Assembly: GCA_946965045.2 (NCBI GenBank)
Contig: OX337234.1
Coordinates: 372,001-436,000, forward strand
Direction: 5' to 3'
Length of the DNA: 64,000 nucleotides
Origin: Epithemia pelagica
Taxonomy: Eukaryota > Bacillariophyta > Bacillariophyceae > Surirellales > Surirellaceae
Part shown: piece by piece, positions 19,331-30,000 of the stretch
Layout of the letters: each line of letters opens with the position of its first letter
Position numbering within the stretch: position 1 is the stretch's first letter
Made by a program: the position numbers and the translations under genes
Notes under the pieces: model-generated
Told to the model about the DNA's origin: nothing
The model's database searches: none
Seen by the model: the letters and a program-made list of their open reading frames with translations, nothing else

Positions 19331-20156
19331 ATCCAATACCAAGTGCAGGAGCTATAACGCAGTGATTCAAGTACAATTTCACAGAGCTGAGGAGAACGAG
19401 AAAGGGGGTAGTATGAATGTGGACCTGGTTCTATACCAAAGGGTGGCATGTGCGGGATGGGTGACAGGAATTGTGAGCCAGAGGGTTGCTGTAAGCATAT
19501 ACTCGAATCAAAATGTTACTCTTCCGCTGGAGAGAGATACGCTCGCCTGTGTTGATGTGCAATAACTTGACTTGAGAGTAGTTGATGGTTGAGGGCAGTG
19601 GTTGGATTGGCGGCTAACAACAACAACAACAACACTCACCAAGCAATCCATAATCACATCAGTTGGATCATTTCTGTTTCTAGTTGTGGTGGATTCGACC
19701 AAATGATTCTAGTTGTGGTGGATTCGACAACCGAGCCCCTCCCCCCCCTTGTGGTGCACTTCTTCTTCTTCTTCTTTCGAATGATATAGGTCCCATCACA
19801 CGGCTCTCACAACAACACGGGCGGTTCTTTTGTGTATTGGAACTCTGGAACGGTACTACCTGCCTGTTGCTCCGAGTTTGGCGTTTGGTACCCTCCTAGC
19901 AGTAGACATTTCGTTTCTTTCTGTATACAGATAATGTATGTGTGTGTACCAGCAGATCTACGACACACTTTCCCCAAAACTGGGAGGAATGCATAGGCAT
20001 CCCCACTTCTACACACAAACCAAACTCGGTCATCATGTGGTTGCTCTGGTTCTTCTTTGGTTGTTGTTGAAGTTGTTGTTGTTGTTTTGATGATGGTGGT
20101 GACAGAAGTGATGGTGGTTGCTTTGTCGTCCTCGTCGTCGTGTGGTGGTGGATCGG
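19331..20156. other. Intergenic region downstream of the SET gene
   Basis: No gene is supported. A direct duplication of CTAGTTGTGGTGGATTCGAC occurs at about 19679-19699 and 19709-19729. The remainder, rich in GTT and GTC repeats, is probably the 3' UTR of the minus-strand SET gene. Confidence 0.4.
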
Positions 20157-21987
20157 CTATTGTTGTGGTTCTTGTGCTTCTTGTTGCTCCCAGAGACGAC
20201 GCGCTTCCACCGCCGTTCGTTGCACGGCCACGAGCAGGGCCGCCTGATACTGGACCAGGACGGTCCATTCGGGAAGGGGAATCTCCACGGGTCGGTGTTG
20301 TTGTTGTTGTTGCTGTTGTTGTTGGAGCCAGACGGCCTGTCGTTCCATAAAGTCCACCACGTTGGTGGTCATGGTTTTGGGTTGTCGAATCCACCAAAAT
20401 TTCAAACAGGGGTCATCAAAGTGGTACAACAAAGTCGTCTTGTTGTGGTTGTCTGCACGGCACTGATTGTCCAATCCAATCGAGACATGGCGTCGAAAGG
20501 ACCATTTTTGCGGATAGGCCTCCACAAAGCCATAATCCCGAAAAAGTTCTGGTGTCCCATACCAGGACTTGGCCCGTCCTTGACAATCCAAGGGACAGGC
20601 ATTATAACTAATCGCGAGTTCGTCACCCTGCGGAATATCGTGTGTGGCATAAATGGTAATGTTGGCTTGTCGGGTATCATGGACCGAATGCCGTTCGGCC
20701 AAATTGGCGGCCGGACCATTGGCATGACTGACCATGTCGTAGACGGGAATCAACACTTCATCCCACGATCGATACGTCAAGACGAGATTGGCCAAGCCAT
20801 GATAGTGGGTGGGTTCCGGACACTGGGGACCCGCTTCCAACACTTTGGCCGGTGGCAACACGGCCTTGTCCGACGTGGTATTCCAGGCCAGGATGTTCGT
20901 TTTTAAAAATTCTTGACTGGCCGGGGACCATGTCCGGGGAATCAAGTGGGGCGTTTGCACTTGTTTGTAGAGAAAGGACAAGTAGGGTTCGTAAAAGGCC
21001 GACGACGATGATCGATGGCCCGTTTCAAGGAGCGTTTGCCATTGCTGGGCCACAAAGTCGACCGTTTCACACACGTCGCCGCGAGCCAAAGTACTTGTTT
21101 TCGTGGAGGGTCCTCCCCCTCCTCCCATGGTATTCGTTTCGGGGTGGTGGTGGGAGACAAAGGGTGGTCGAATGACACAGGCTTGTGGAATGACCAAGAG
21201 TACTTGGTCTTGAGCAATGTGGGTCTTGGCAAAAATGCCATGGTACGAGGTGGAGTCGTGGGGGGGTTGCGCGACGCAATTCATAACTGGAATGGACAAA
21301 GCCACCATTGGATCGAACCCATTCGACCAACCGGTCAAAGTGTTGTTCCGTGGTCCAATCATGATTGACATTGACGACGACCGAATCCTTTGTTCGGGGA
21401 GTGTCCTTGTCGTTGTCCGGGGGATTCTGGTTGTCCTGGTAGTGTCTTTGTTGTGGGTCCTTTTCCGAACGAATGCTTGGTTCCATCGGCCCGCCATGTT
21501 GTTCTTCTTGTTGTTGTTGTAGTTGTTGTTGATCCATTGAGGCTGTTGTAAGGACCGTTGTGTACTTGTTGTGGTTTGGTTCATTGTACGGAATGGCATG
21601 GTGTTTCTTCATGTTTTGTGGTGGTGATGGTTCCAATCTCCAATCATCATCATCATCATCTTTTGTGGTCGTTGGATGCAAATCGGTACGAACCATGACA
21701 ATGCACAAGGCCAGAGACAAGAGGAGGGATCGAGGGATCCATCGAGTACTGCAAAGAGAATCGAAGGACCATTGTTGTTGTTCTTGTGGCTGCTTTTGTG
21801 GCTGTTGCGGCTGTGGCAGTGGCTGCTCTCGCACCAGCATCCACTGGTGGTTTTGGAACAGGGACCTTCGGTTTCTTCTAGTGAGTGTCATGTTTCGTGT
21901 GTGTGTGTCTCTCTCTCGTCTCGGCTCGTTGGTTGTGTGGTTGTGGAACTTTTTGTTCGGTGACAAAGAACCCCCCACAAATGTCAT
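20157..21987 (-). CDS. Membrane-anchored SET-domain methyltransferase, apparent +1 frameshift
   Basis: Two overlapping minus-strand frames together encode one protein. The first starts at 21987 (or at the internal Met at 21891) and contains a hydrophobic anchor (RSLLLSLALCIVMV), a Gln/Asp-rich stalk and the SET start FDRLVEWVRSNGGFVHSS. The second, ending at 20157, continues with SYHGIFAKTHIAQDQ, then YDMVSHANG, GDELAISYN and FRDYGFVE, the S-adenosylmethionine and substrate motifs of the SETD3/Rubisco-LSMT class. The switch falls at a run of seven G at 21260-21266 (C on the coding strand); one base fewer would give a continuous frame. The second frame has no start in a suitable place. The cause may be an assembly error, a pseudogene mutation or a ribosomal shift. 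The substrate is unknown. Confidence 0.7.
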
Positions 21988-22370
21988 TTTTTTGGTGTTG
22001 TGAGAGATGTGATGGCCTCTCTCTTCATTCGTGACTCCAAAGAATATTGCCCTTCGCGAGCATCGCGCCAGACAAACTTGATGCCAAACGTGACGTCATG
22101 TACTAGGACAAATTACGTAGGCTCTACTGCGTTGGGACACATAGCAGCGCGGCGAAATTTACCCCCCAGCGGGGATGAGTCATGAGGTTTAGTGATTCGA
22201 TTCTTGTGTGCAAAATTCACGACACATATGCGACCCGACTATTCACCCCTGCTTGGGGGTAGGCGAAATTGGAGTTCAGCCGTGTTCCAAACAATTCGGA
22301 TTGTTGGACAGACGACCAACGAGACATCTACGAGAAATCTGTACGGAGTGCGGGGGAGATACAAAAATGT
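21988..22370. other. Intergenic region upstream of the SET gene
   Basis: No gene is recognised; it probably contains the promoter of the minus-strand SET gene. Confidence 0.4.
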
Positions 22371-22424
22371 GAGTTGTGAGTTGTGAGTTGTGAGCTACGA
22401 GAGTTGTGAGTTGTGAGTTGGAAG
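22371..22424. repeat. (GAGTTGT)n short tandem repeat
   Basis: GAGTTGT is repeated about six times with one interruption (GAGCTACGA). Confidence 0.85.
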
Positions 22425-22670
22425 CTATACATGCTATCCATGATAGGTATGCTAGGTGTCCCAACAGCCCCTAGTACGGTCATAAGCTAGATTTGTAGGA
22501 GTAAATGAGAGTTTACCCTCCGATTGCGGGGGTACCTCCCGTCTGCTGTCTACACGCTAATATCCAAATTTTTAAAAAAATATCATTTGGATTTTTTACA
22601 GTAACTTTTTTATTTTTCTAGATTCAATAATTGGATATAACGGTCAAACAGACCTCCCCGAACCACAGTT

Positions 22671-22885
22671 AACCTGTGGGCCATTTATACCCTATCCCTA
22701 ATGACCCTACGACAAATCCTTTTGATGCTCCCACCTGTGGGCCATTTATACCCTATCCCTAATGACCCTACGACAAATCCTTTTGATGCTCCCACCTGTG
22801 GGCCATTTATACCCTATCCCTAATGACCCTATGACAAAACCTTTGGATACTCCCACCTGTTGACCATCCATACGCTACTCCTCCA
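22671..22885. repeat. 61-bp tandem repeat, three and a half units
   Basis: CCTGTGGGCCATTTATACCC starts a unit at 22673, 22734 and 22795; the fourth start at 22856 is degenerate. Units one and two are nearly identical and the third has a few changes. No coding potential is seen. Confidence 0.9.
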
Positions 22886-23223
22886 CGGGATGATGTGACA
22901 GTGGCATGATGTCCGGTCATTCAGAACTTGGTCATCACAATCCAGCACACAGACTGGAAGGACCATATCTCCACATCTTCTGGTGGGATTTGAGTCAACC
23001 TTTTTTCCTTGGAACCGTCTTTGAGTCTACTTTCTGATACAATACTGCCCATCAGATTTGAAAAAGAAAGGCTGGCGCGAAAAGGAGGGCATGCGTTCCA
23101 AAGGCGGCGCGAATGGAAAAAGAATTTTGTTTTTGTCTATTTTATTTTTCCTGGACGACGGACAAACAAAGGTACCCCCCCCCCAATCGCTCCCAAAAAT
23201 GAGAGAACTGTTATATCACCCAG

Positions 23224-23420
23224 CTTGCCTCCCACTAAGATTCCAATTGCAAAAATTAGAATTTCTACACGATGCAACAATGGAGGTATAAGAACACTTC
23301 TTTTCACATGTATGTCCTAGATAGCCTCCAACTAAGTTGCCAATTGGAAAAATTGGAATATACTACACGAAACAACAACGGGAGTACAAGATCATTTCAT
23401 TTCACATGCATGTCCTAATA
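23224..23420. repeat. Two direct repeats of about 98 bp
   Basis: Units at about 23224-23319 and 23322-23418 share CTCC(A/C)ACTAAG, CCAATTG, AAAAATT and CACATG(T/C)ATGTCCTA. They end close to the 3' end of the minus-strand USP-like gene. Confidence 0.75.
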
Positions 23421-23462
23421 GTATGTAGTAAGTGTTATTGCTATGTAAGAAGTTTCTTTCCC

Positions 23463-24566
23463 TCACTTTGGACTGACATCATGTTGCAGCTCACGAACAA
23501 CTTTCACCACTTCTGCTTCAACCCATCGCTTTTCCATGAATGACCTCATATGCTCTCTGCTCAATTTTCGCAAACATGTTGCTTCACAATGATATTGGGA
23601 AATCGTGTTATAATTAAAGTTCTTTTTTTCTTTCCAATTATGACGTATGGTATTCTGTCCATATTCAATTCTTTTGCCACATCCCTGACAAGTTGGCCTT
23701 GGACCACGGCTTTGTATGTTCTCTCGTAATGAAAAGCCATGTGGAATGCGTTGCTTTGATGCACTTTTGGGTTTTTTCCTACTTACGTTGTCACTTTCTT
23801 CACTGCTCTCTGCTTTCCTTTTCCTTTTGTCGTCCTTGCCTTTCATTTTGTGTTTCCTTTGTTGTGACAAAATTTCGCTTGAGAGTTTTGTCAATGATTC
23901 TCCTATATCTCGCGGTAGGCGATCAGATCTCTCAACATCAAACAATTCCTCCCAATCAACAAAATCCTGTACTTTACTGCTTGCATTATTGTCTGTTACC
24001 TCATATGTTCCCACAACGAGAGTTTTAGGTGATCCTTCCATAATCAATTGGGTTTCATCGCATGAATACAATTTGAATTTGTGTGGATTACTGAGACCAT
24101 CATACTGCATCCACCCATCTTCACACTTAATCAAAGTTATGAAGTGTTCTCGTTGCTCATCCAGAAGGATACAACCACGTAGTATGAGCTCTTTGTCATC
24201 TATTTCAAACTGTGGTGTGAGGACCGAAAGATCTTGATATTTTCTTGTCGCGGTAGTTAAATCCAGGGCCACTGTATGTGGCCAAGTCACAGTGTGTGCT
24301 CTATCTACCCAACCAATACTTCCACATTTGCATCTTCCACTTCTCAAACGACTTCTCAAATGGTCTCCAACCATCACCCTTTCCACTACCTCCCAGCTTG
24401 CCTCATGTTCTGGCTGAATATTGAATTCATTTTTGTGTGTCGTCGATATTTTTCCATGCTGATTATAACGACAACGTTCGCGGCGACAACAATGAAATTT
24501 GTGCTCTGCATACATTGTTAGGCTCATCTGCATTGGGTGAACAGTTGTGACACCTTGTACTTCTTC
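23463..24566 (-). CDS. USP-like (peptidase C19) C-terminal half with zinc finger; 5' exons missing
   Basis: The frame is open from a good splice acceptor (CACTTTTTCAG ending at 24567) to a stop at 23463; the first ATG inside is at 24533 and would give 356 residues. Two Cys clusters (FHCCRRERC and GRCKCGS) are spaced like the finger of ubiquitin-specific proteases. LRGCILLDEQREHFITLIK and GWMQYDGL resemble the His box and following Asp of that family. The catalytic Cys box would lie upstream and is not present within 1 kb. A Lys-rich linker leads to a C-terminal zinc-finger-like region (PTCQGCGKRIEYG ... YHCEATC), reminiscent of PARP-type fingers. It may be a 5'-truncated or transposon-borne gene; deubiquitinase activity is doubtful. 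Confidence 0.5.
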   Translation of the reverse strand, partial: EEVQGVTTVHPMQMSLTMYAEHKFHCCRRERCRYNQHGKISTTHKNEFNIQPEHEASWEVVERVMVGDHLRSRLRSGRCKCGSIGWVDRAHTVTWPHTVALDLTTATRKYQDLSVLTPQFEIDDKELILRGCILLDEQREHFITLIKCEDGWMQYDGLSNPHKFKLYSCDETQLIMEGSPKTLVVGTYEVTDNNASSKVQDFVDWEELFDVERSDRLPRDIGESLTKLSSEILSQQRKHKMKGKDDKRKRKAESSEESDNVSRKKPKSASKQRIPHGFSLRENIQSRGPRPTCQGCGKRIEYGQNTIRHNWKEKKNFNYNTISQYHCEATCLRKLSREHMRSFMEKRWVEAEVVKVVRELQHDVSPK

Positions 24567-25499
24567 CTGAAAAAGTGGATTTGGACCAATGGAATGTAAT
24601 CAGTACCGGGAGCAGTTGTCACTGGGCTTGCCTGGCAAAGCTAATTAGGTGTGACACGCTTCCACTGCAGTCTTTAGGCTAGGTAGCTACTCGGAAGTAA
24701 CCAAGAACTAGCAAGTTCTGACGGTAACTGTTCTTGTCTCCACACACCGGGATTGCCAGTCCCTAGCCCAATCTCCAGACATAGACAGTTGAGGAATTGT
24801 AAGGAGCAAGATGAACTCTGGCTACTCTGGCTGCACTGAAATCGTTCCAATTTGATGAATTCCACGCTTGTCCGATTGCAAAAGTGTAGATTCTCAAGAC
24901 GGACCAACCTGCCACAGCACAAAGATAGAGAGCCTTGTCGCTTGGCAGGCGACAGCAACAGATGCTTTGTTAGGAAACAAGCGGTGTGCCGGAGCACGCG
25001 AAGTAGTACCTGTTGAGTACCTTAACTTCGCCCCCCTAACGATATCCAGCCGGTCTGGCAAGGATCGCCCTCTTTTCAGCCTGTTGGCCTACTTGTACAA
25101 TCACGTACGGGGTGGGGGATTACACAGTCTCGCGGGGACTGGGAATTGGGTTGGCCGTGGGATTGGTTACCTCGGATATGTCCCCCAATTCAGTGGAAAA
25201 ACTCACAATGCCAGGTATCTAGTTACGGGACGGGGCAAGCACAAAGAGGCCCAATGCAATATCAGGTGGGTCTAGTGACGCTTCTTGCAAGATAAATTCA
25301 AAAATGAGCACGCAGCACACAAAAACCAATCGCACAAAAAACACAACAGATTTCTATTCTGTAATCTCACAGATTGTGAGAAGTAGAGGAAAAAATGGTC
25401 GGGATTAGTGCCTCAGGGGTATCTTCTAGTCATTGAACTTGGTGTATGCTGTATGCTGGATAGTTAGAGTAGTAGTACGTAGCTGGCCCAATACAACAT
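24567..25499. other. Gene-free region upstream of the USP-like gene
   Basis: I looked for an exon with a catalytic Cys box on the minus strand and did not find one. Nothing else is recognised. Confidence 0.4.
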
Positions 25500-25830
25500 C
25501 AGATAACGAGCTCACATCTTTTTCTTCTTTTGTGCTCCAGGGAGTTCCTTACCTAGGCCCAATAAAAATCAGATGACGAGCTCACATCTTTTTCTTCTTT
25601 TGTGTTCCGGTGAATTCTTTTATTTGGCCCAATACATTATCAGATGACGAGCTCACATCTTTTTCTTCTTTTGTGTTCCGGTGAATTCTTTTTTTGACCC
25701 AATACAATATCAGATGACGAGCTCACAACTTTTTCTTCTTTTGTGTTCCAGTGAGTTCTTTAGCTCACAACATTGGACAAAATGAAATTTTTCTTATGTG
25801 TTCCAGTGAGTTCTTTAGCTCACAAAATTG
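25500..25830. repeat. 70-bp tandem repeat, four units plus a degenerate tail
   Basis: Units starting CAGAT(A/G)ACGAGCTCACA begin at 25500, 25570, 25641 and 25711. They share CTTTTTCTTCTTTTGTG and a TTCCGGTGAATTC-like segment. The tail repeats TTCCAGTGAGTTCTTTAGCTC at about 25747 and 25801. Confidence 0.9.
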
Positions 25831-26169
25831 GCCAAAAAATCAGACGGTCGACAACTTGAACTCACAAAATTTGCCATTTAGTACCAGTGAGACATCTGAA
25901 TAATGTCCGAAGAATCAAAATTAGATTCAACTATGGTCTATTGTGAGTATTGAGACATAATGTGGACAAAAAAAAGAAACTACCCTTAGAAACTCCCCTC
26001 TAGGCTGTGGACAATTTTGTGAGCTCACAACGAACTCACAAAATTATCCTCCCTCCGGAGTGCGCCGTGTTTGCCAGAAAACTTGTTGAACCATGGCGAC
26101 GGCATGCCCAACAACGTCCTTCCATAATACGACCTCTCAGCACCCTAGTAGACACATTGAAACCAACCA
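25831..26169. other. Intergenic region, nothing recognised
   Basis: A few further GAGCTCACAA-type motifs continue from the repeat array to about 26040. No gene is supported. Confidence 0.4.
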
Positions 26170-26748
26170 ATGGCCACGACAGCTCAAACGTCTACAAATA
26201 ATTCATCCGCAGCAAAAGACTGCGTCAAAGAGGCTGGACGAAACACCAGTGCTACTCGTGCTGGCGACGGAACGGGTGGCCAGTTCACCAAGCACACGGC
26301 GGCGCCACCGCCCATTTCATCGCCAACCACCAAGTCGAAGCGCGAGAGGGGGTCGGCGCCGTTATCCTACTCGAGTATCCACGCCACCTCCCGTTCGTCA
26401 TTGGGCGCGAAGAAGAAGAAGAAGAAGAAAAAGACTAGGAAACGACGGCTGCCAGCACCAACGGAGAATCACGTGAAGCTCCGAAACGCCATTGACGCAG
26501 GAGAAAAATGGGAAGTAGGCCTCGAACAAATTCATGGTCTAACAGACGAAGAAGCTTGCGTATGCGTATCTATTGTCACCAAGCATTTGCACGATGAAAC
26601 ATTGCCTCCGTCGAATGGAAATCGATTGATGGAGCTAGCCCGAGAAGGATGGAAAACGCTCAAGGAGGTTGATCGTCTGGTGAAGCTTTATCCAGAATGT
26701 GGGAACCAAGACAAGATTGACGGGAAATGGGTCATGTTTCATGTTTGA
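26170..26748 (+). CDS. Hypothetical protein with basic low-complexity N-terminus
   Basis: This 192-codon frame starts in a good context (CCAATGGCC). The first half is Thr/Ser/Ala-rich and ends in a run of eight Lys followed by RKRR, a likely nuclear localisation signal. The second half (residues about 95-192) is a compact mixed-charge domain (LRNAIDAGEKWEVGLEQIHG, LMELAREGWKTLKEVDRLV) predicted helical by eye. I do not recognise the family. It stands alone between repeats and the 3' end of the TPR gene, so the neighbourhood does not suggest a role. Confidence 0.5.
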   Translation: MATTAQTSTNNSSAAKDCVKEAGRNTSATRAGDGTGGQFTKHTAAPPPISSPTTKSKRERGSAPLSYSSIHATSRSSLGAKKKKKKKKTRKRRLPAPTENHVKLRNAIDAGEKWEVGLEQIHGLTDEEACVCVSIVTKHLHDETLPPSNGNRLMELAREGWKTLKEVDRLVKLYPECGNQDKIDGKWVMFHV

Positions 26749-27070
26749 TGAATAATAAAATAGGGAGTATACGCATGCGATACACTGGTAGCTCATTTTG
26801 GTCTCCCTGTCTCTGCTACGCACTGGAGAATACTCGTAGTTGTTGGTTTCAAATCGTTGCATCATGTTGCTCCATACCCTTGGACAATTCCGAGTGTATC
26901 ACTTAATAAGAGATGAAATCTACATAGGAGGACAACGGATATCCAGTTGCCCAGGGATCTATTTCACACTATTATGGACAAAATACCGGGTAACCCTGTT
27001 GGTCGATTTCGGAGACGAATGCACTTCTACTCGATTCTACCTTCTCTTGCATCGTGCGAGTCTCCGGCTG
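26749..27070. other. Convergent intergenic region, nothing recognised
   Basis: This short stretch lies between the 3' ends of the hypothetical gene (plus) and the TPR gene (minus). No repeat or gene is seen. Confidence 0.4.
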
Positions 27071-30000
27071 TCAACATGACACAATGATAGGAGAGGACGA
27101 CGATGCCGGTTCATGTGGCGGTGAATTGGAATCGCGAATTTGTTCCAAAATGGAATGCAGTACATGTCTCCAGCCTTGAACGTGGACATGATCCGATCCA
27201 AACTTGGCTTCCAATTCTTGGACAACTTCTTGCATTAAGACCCGTGCCAACAGCAACTTGCCTTGTGCTCTTAACAGCGTGGCCAAATACAACATGGCCT
27301 TGTGTGTATCCGAATGCTCATTGCCCAGGGCTGTCCGCCGTCCCTTTAACACCACCCACAAGAGTGGTTCCGCCTCTTGTAGTTTGCCTTGATCTCGCCA
27401 CAAAATGGCAAGATTCTCCACCGTTGTCAGTGTATGTGGATGTTCCTCACCCAAGGAATGCAGCTGCTTGTCTGCCGCTTCCCGTAGTACTTCGTCCGCT
27501 TCGGTCAAATCGCCTCGATCATGCAACAGCATGCCCAGGTTGTTGAGAGACAAGAGGACATTGGGGTGTGTGTCACCCAACACTTTGCGTTGCTTCTCCA
27601 CTGCTTCAAACAGCAACACCTCGGCTTCGTCCAATTTTCCGCGAGATTTCAACATCATGCCTAGATTGTTGATCGAACCCAGTGTATTGGGATGTTCATC
27701 CCCCAAGACCTCGCGCTGATTCTCGAGGGATGTACGGAGCAGCTGCTCGGCCTCATCCGACTTGCCGGTCTCTTGAAGCACGACTGCCAAGTTATCAATC
27801 GACAATTGAATATTTGGATGAGACCCTCCCAGAACCAGTCGTTGCTGTTCCACAGTCTTTCGTAACAGTGATTCCGCTTCGTCCAATTGACCTAAATCTT
27901 TCATGAGCAATCCCAAACTACTGTAGGCCAACAAGGTGCTGGGGTGTTGATCGCCCAAATCTTTCCGTTGATGTTCCAAGGCCTCGCGCAACAAGGACTC
28001 GGACTCGGTCATTTTCGCACCTCGCTCTCTCAAAGTTGCTGCCATATTGTTGACAAAGAGCTGTGTGTTTGCATGATGAACGCCAAGTACTTGTCGATGC
28101 TTCTCTAGGGCATCACGACCATCATTTTCTCGCAACAGATCTCCCATACTATTGATAATTGATGCTTGAGTGAGAGGATGATCGTTTCTCAATGCAGGCT
28201 CATCCTCATCACTACCCTCGTCATCTTCATCCTCGCCCTCCGTCGAGTCATCTTGGTTTCCTTCATCTACGACTACACCCCTTCCTGCTGTGCCAACCTT
28301 TGCCCGGTCGAGGTCCATGCTAGTATCCACAATATCGACCTCGCCCACATAGACGGGGCCATTGCTGTCAATACTGTCCATTGTATTGTTCTTAGCATCA
28401 TTCTCAAGTTCTGTCTCCTCAATGATGGGCATATCCGTTTGGCCCCCCTCGTCAAAGACAGTCTCGGATTCTTCGACTGGTCCTGGTGACTTGGATGAAA
28501 CCACATGAGTTTCCATGAGATGATCTTCCAGGTCGTTCCGCCATGGCTTGCGGACGTTCTCCTCCTCCACTTCAATCACCATACTTTTCGCCGGTGTTGG
28601 CTTACCGTCCCTGCGTGTTTCTTCGTTCTTTGTTAAGACATTCCAGTCAGGGTCCATAAAGTCGTTGTAAAAAATAATGAGTTCTTCCGGTTCTCCATAT
28701 TCTTCCACCAAAGCCTGTGCCTCGTCCATCTTATCTAGAGCTCGAAGCACCAAAACTAATGTTTGCACTGTTATCCTTATTTCATTCTCGTCGTCAAGCG
28801 AACCATGTAGTTGTTGGTCCTTCCAAACCTCTCGTAGTAAGGATTCAGCTTCTTCCAGTTTGTGAGTAGCCTCCTCCTTATTTTGTGTATGTCCTTCATA
28901 GAGAACTTTGGCCAACCGGTATCGGAGATTCAGTTTACGATGGAAGCGAGGCCCGTCGTCATCAGGAACCTCTCCATCACTGTTTGTTGCATCTTGTATC
29001 GTTTGCTCCAAGCCTTGTCTCAAGAAGGCTTCACATTCTTCCAGTTTGCCTTGTACATGGAGAATCTTCACATACGTATCAAACGTGTGTTCTTTCTGTT
29101 GGTTTTCTTCCTGTTGGTATTCCCATACTTGCCGAATCAAGGGTTCGGCTTGACTGTGTTTCCTCAGTGCCACGAGAACAAGAGCCCATTCTTCCAAGGC
29201 CTGCATCCAACGACTTTTCGTTGCAGCGTTCACCACGCCCTCGGTAGATTTGCCTTGTGGTTGTACTTGACAAACTTGTTGGTAGAGGAAATCGGCCTCG
29301 TCCAGCTGTTTAGTTTTCCACAAAACTTTGGCCAAACCAAGCTTGGTGTCTTGTATTGCTGCCTCCAAACCGTTGTCTTCCTGATGTGGAGTGGACCCGT
29401 GACCTTCGTCTGCTGGTCCAGCATCAGCCTCGGACTGCTTTTGCTGTTCTTGGTCCTTTTCCTTTTGTGGTGGAGTGGATTCGTCGCCTTCGTATGCTGG
29501 CCCAGCATCGGCCTCGGAATGGTTTTGCTGTTCTTGATTCTTTTCCTTTTGTTGTGAAGTAGATCCGTCACCATTATCTACTGGTCCAGAAATGGCTTCT
29601 GGCTGTTGCTGCTCCTGGCCCTTTTCTTGTGGAGTGGATTCGTCGCCTTGAACTATTATTTCAGCATCGGCCTGTGACTGTTGTTGTTCCTGGCCCTTTT
29701 CTTGTGGAGTGGATTCGTCGCCTTGATCTATTATTTCAGCATCGGCCTGTGACTGTTGTTGTTCCTGGCTTTGTTCTTCGTGCTGCGGGGTGGATTTGTC
29801 GCTTTGATCTACTTCAGCATCAACCTGTGACTGTTGTTGTTCATGGCTTTGTTCTTCGTGCTGCGGGGTGGCTTTGTCGCTTTGATCTACTGCTTCAGCA
29901 TCAACCTGTGACTGTTGTTGTTCCTGGGCCTGATCTTCGTGCTCGGGAGTGGATTCGTCACCTTCATCGACTGTTTCAGCATCAGGCTGTTCCTGGGCCT

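Noticed and set aside
22671-22885. Regular repeats considered as a CRISPR array
   Set aside because: Direct 61-bp units without unique spacers, in a eukaryotic context; simple tandem repeat.
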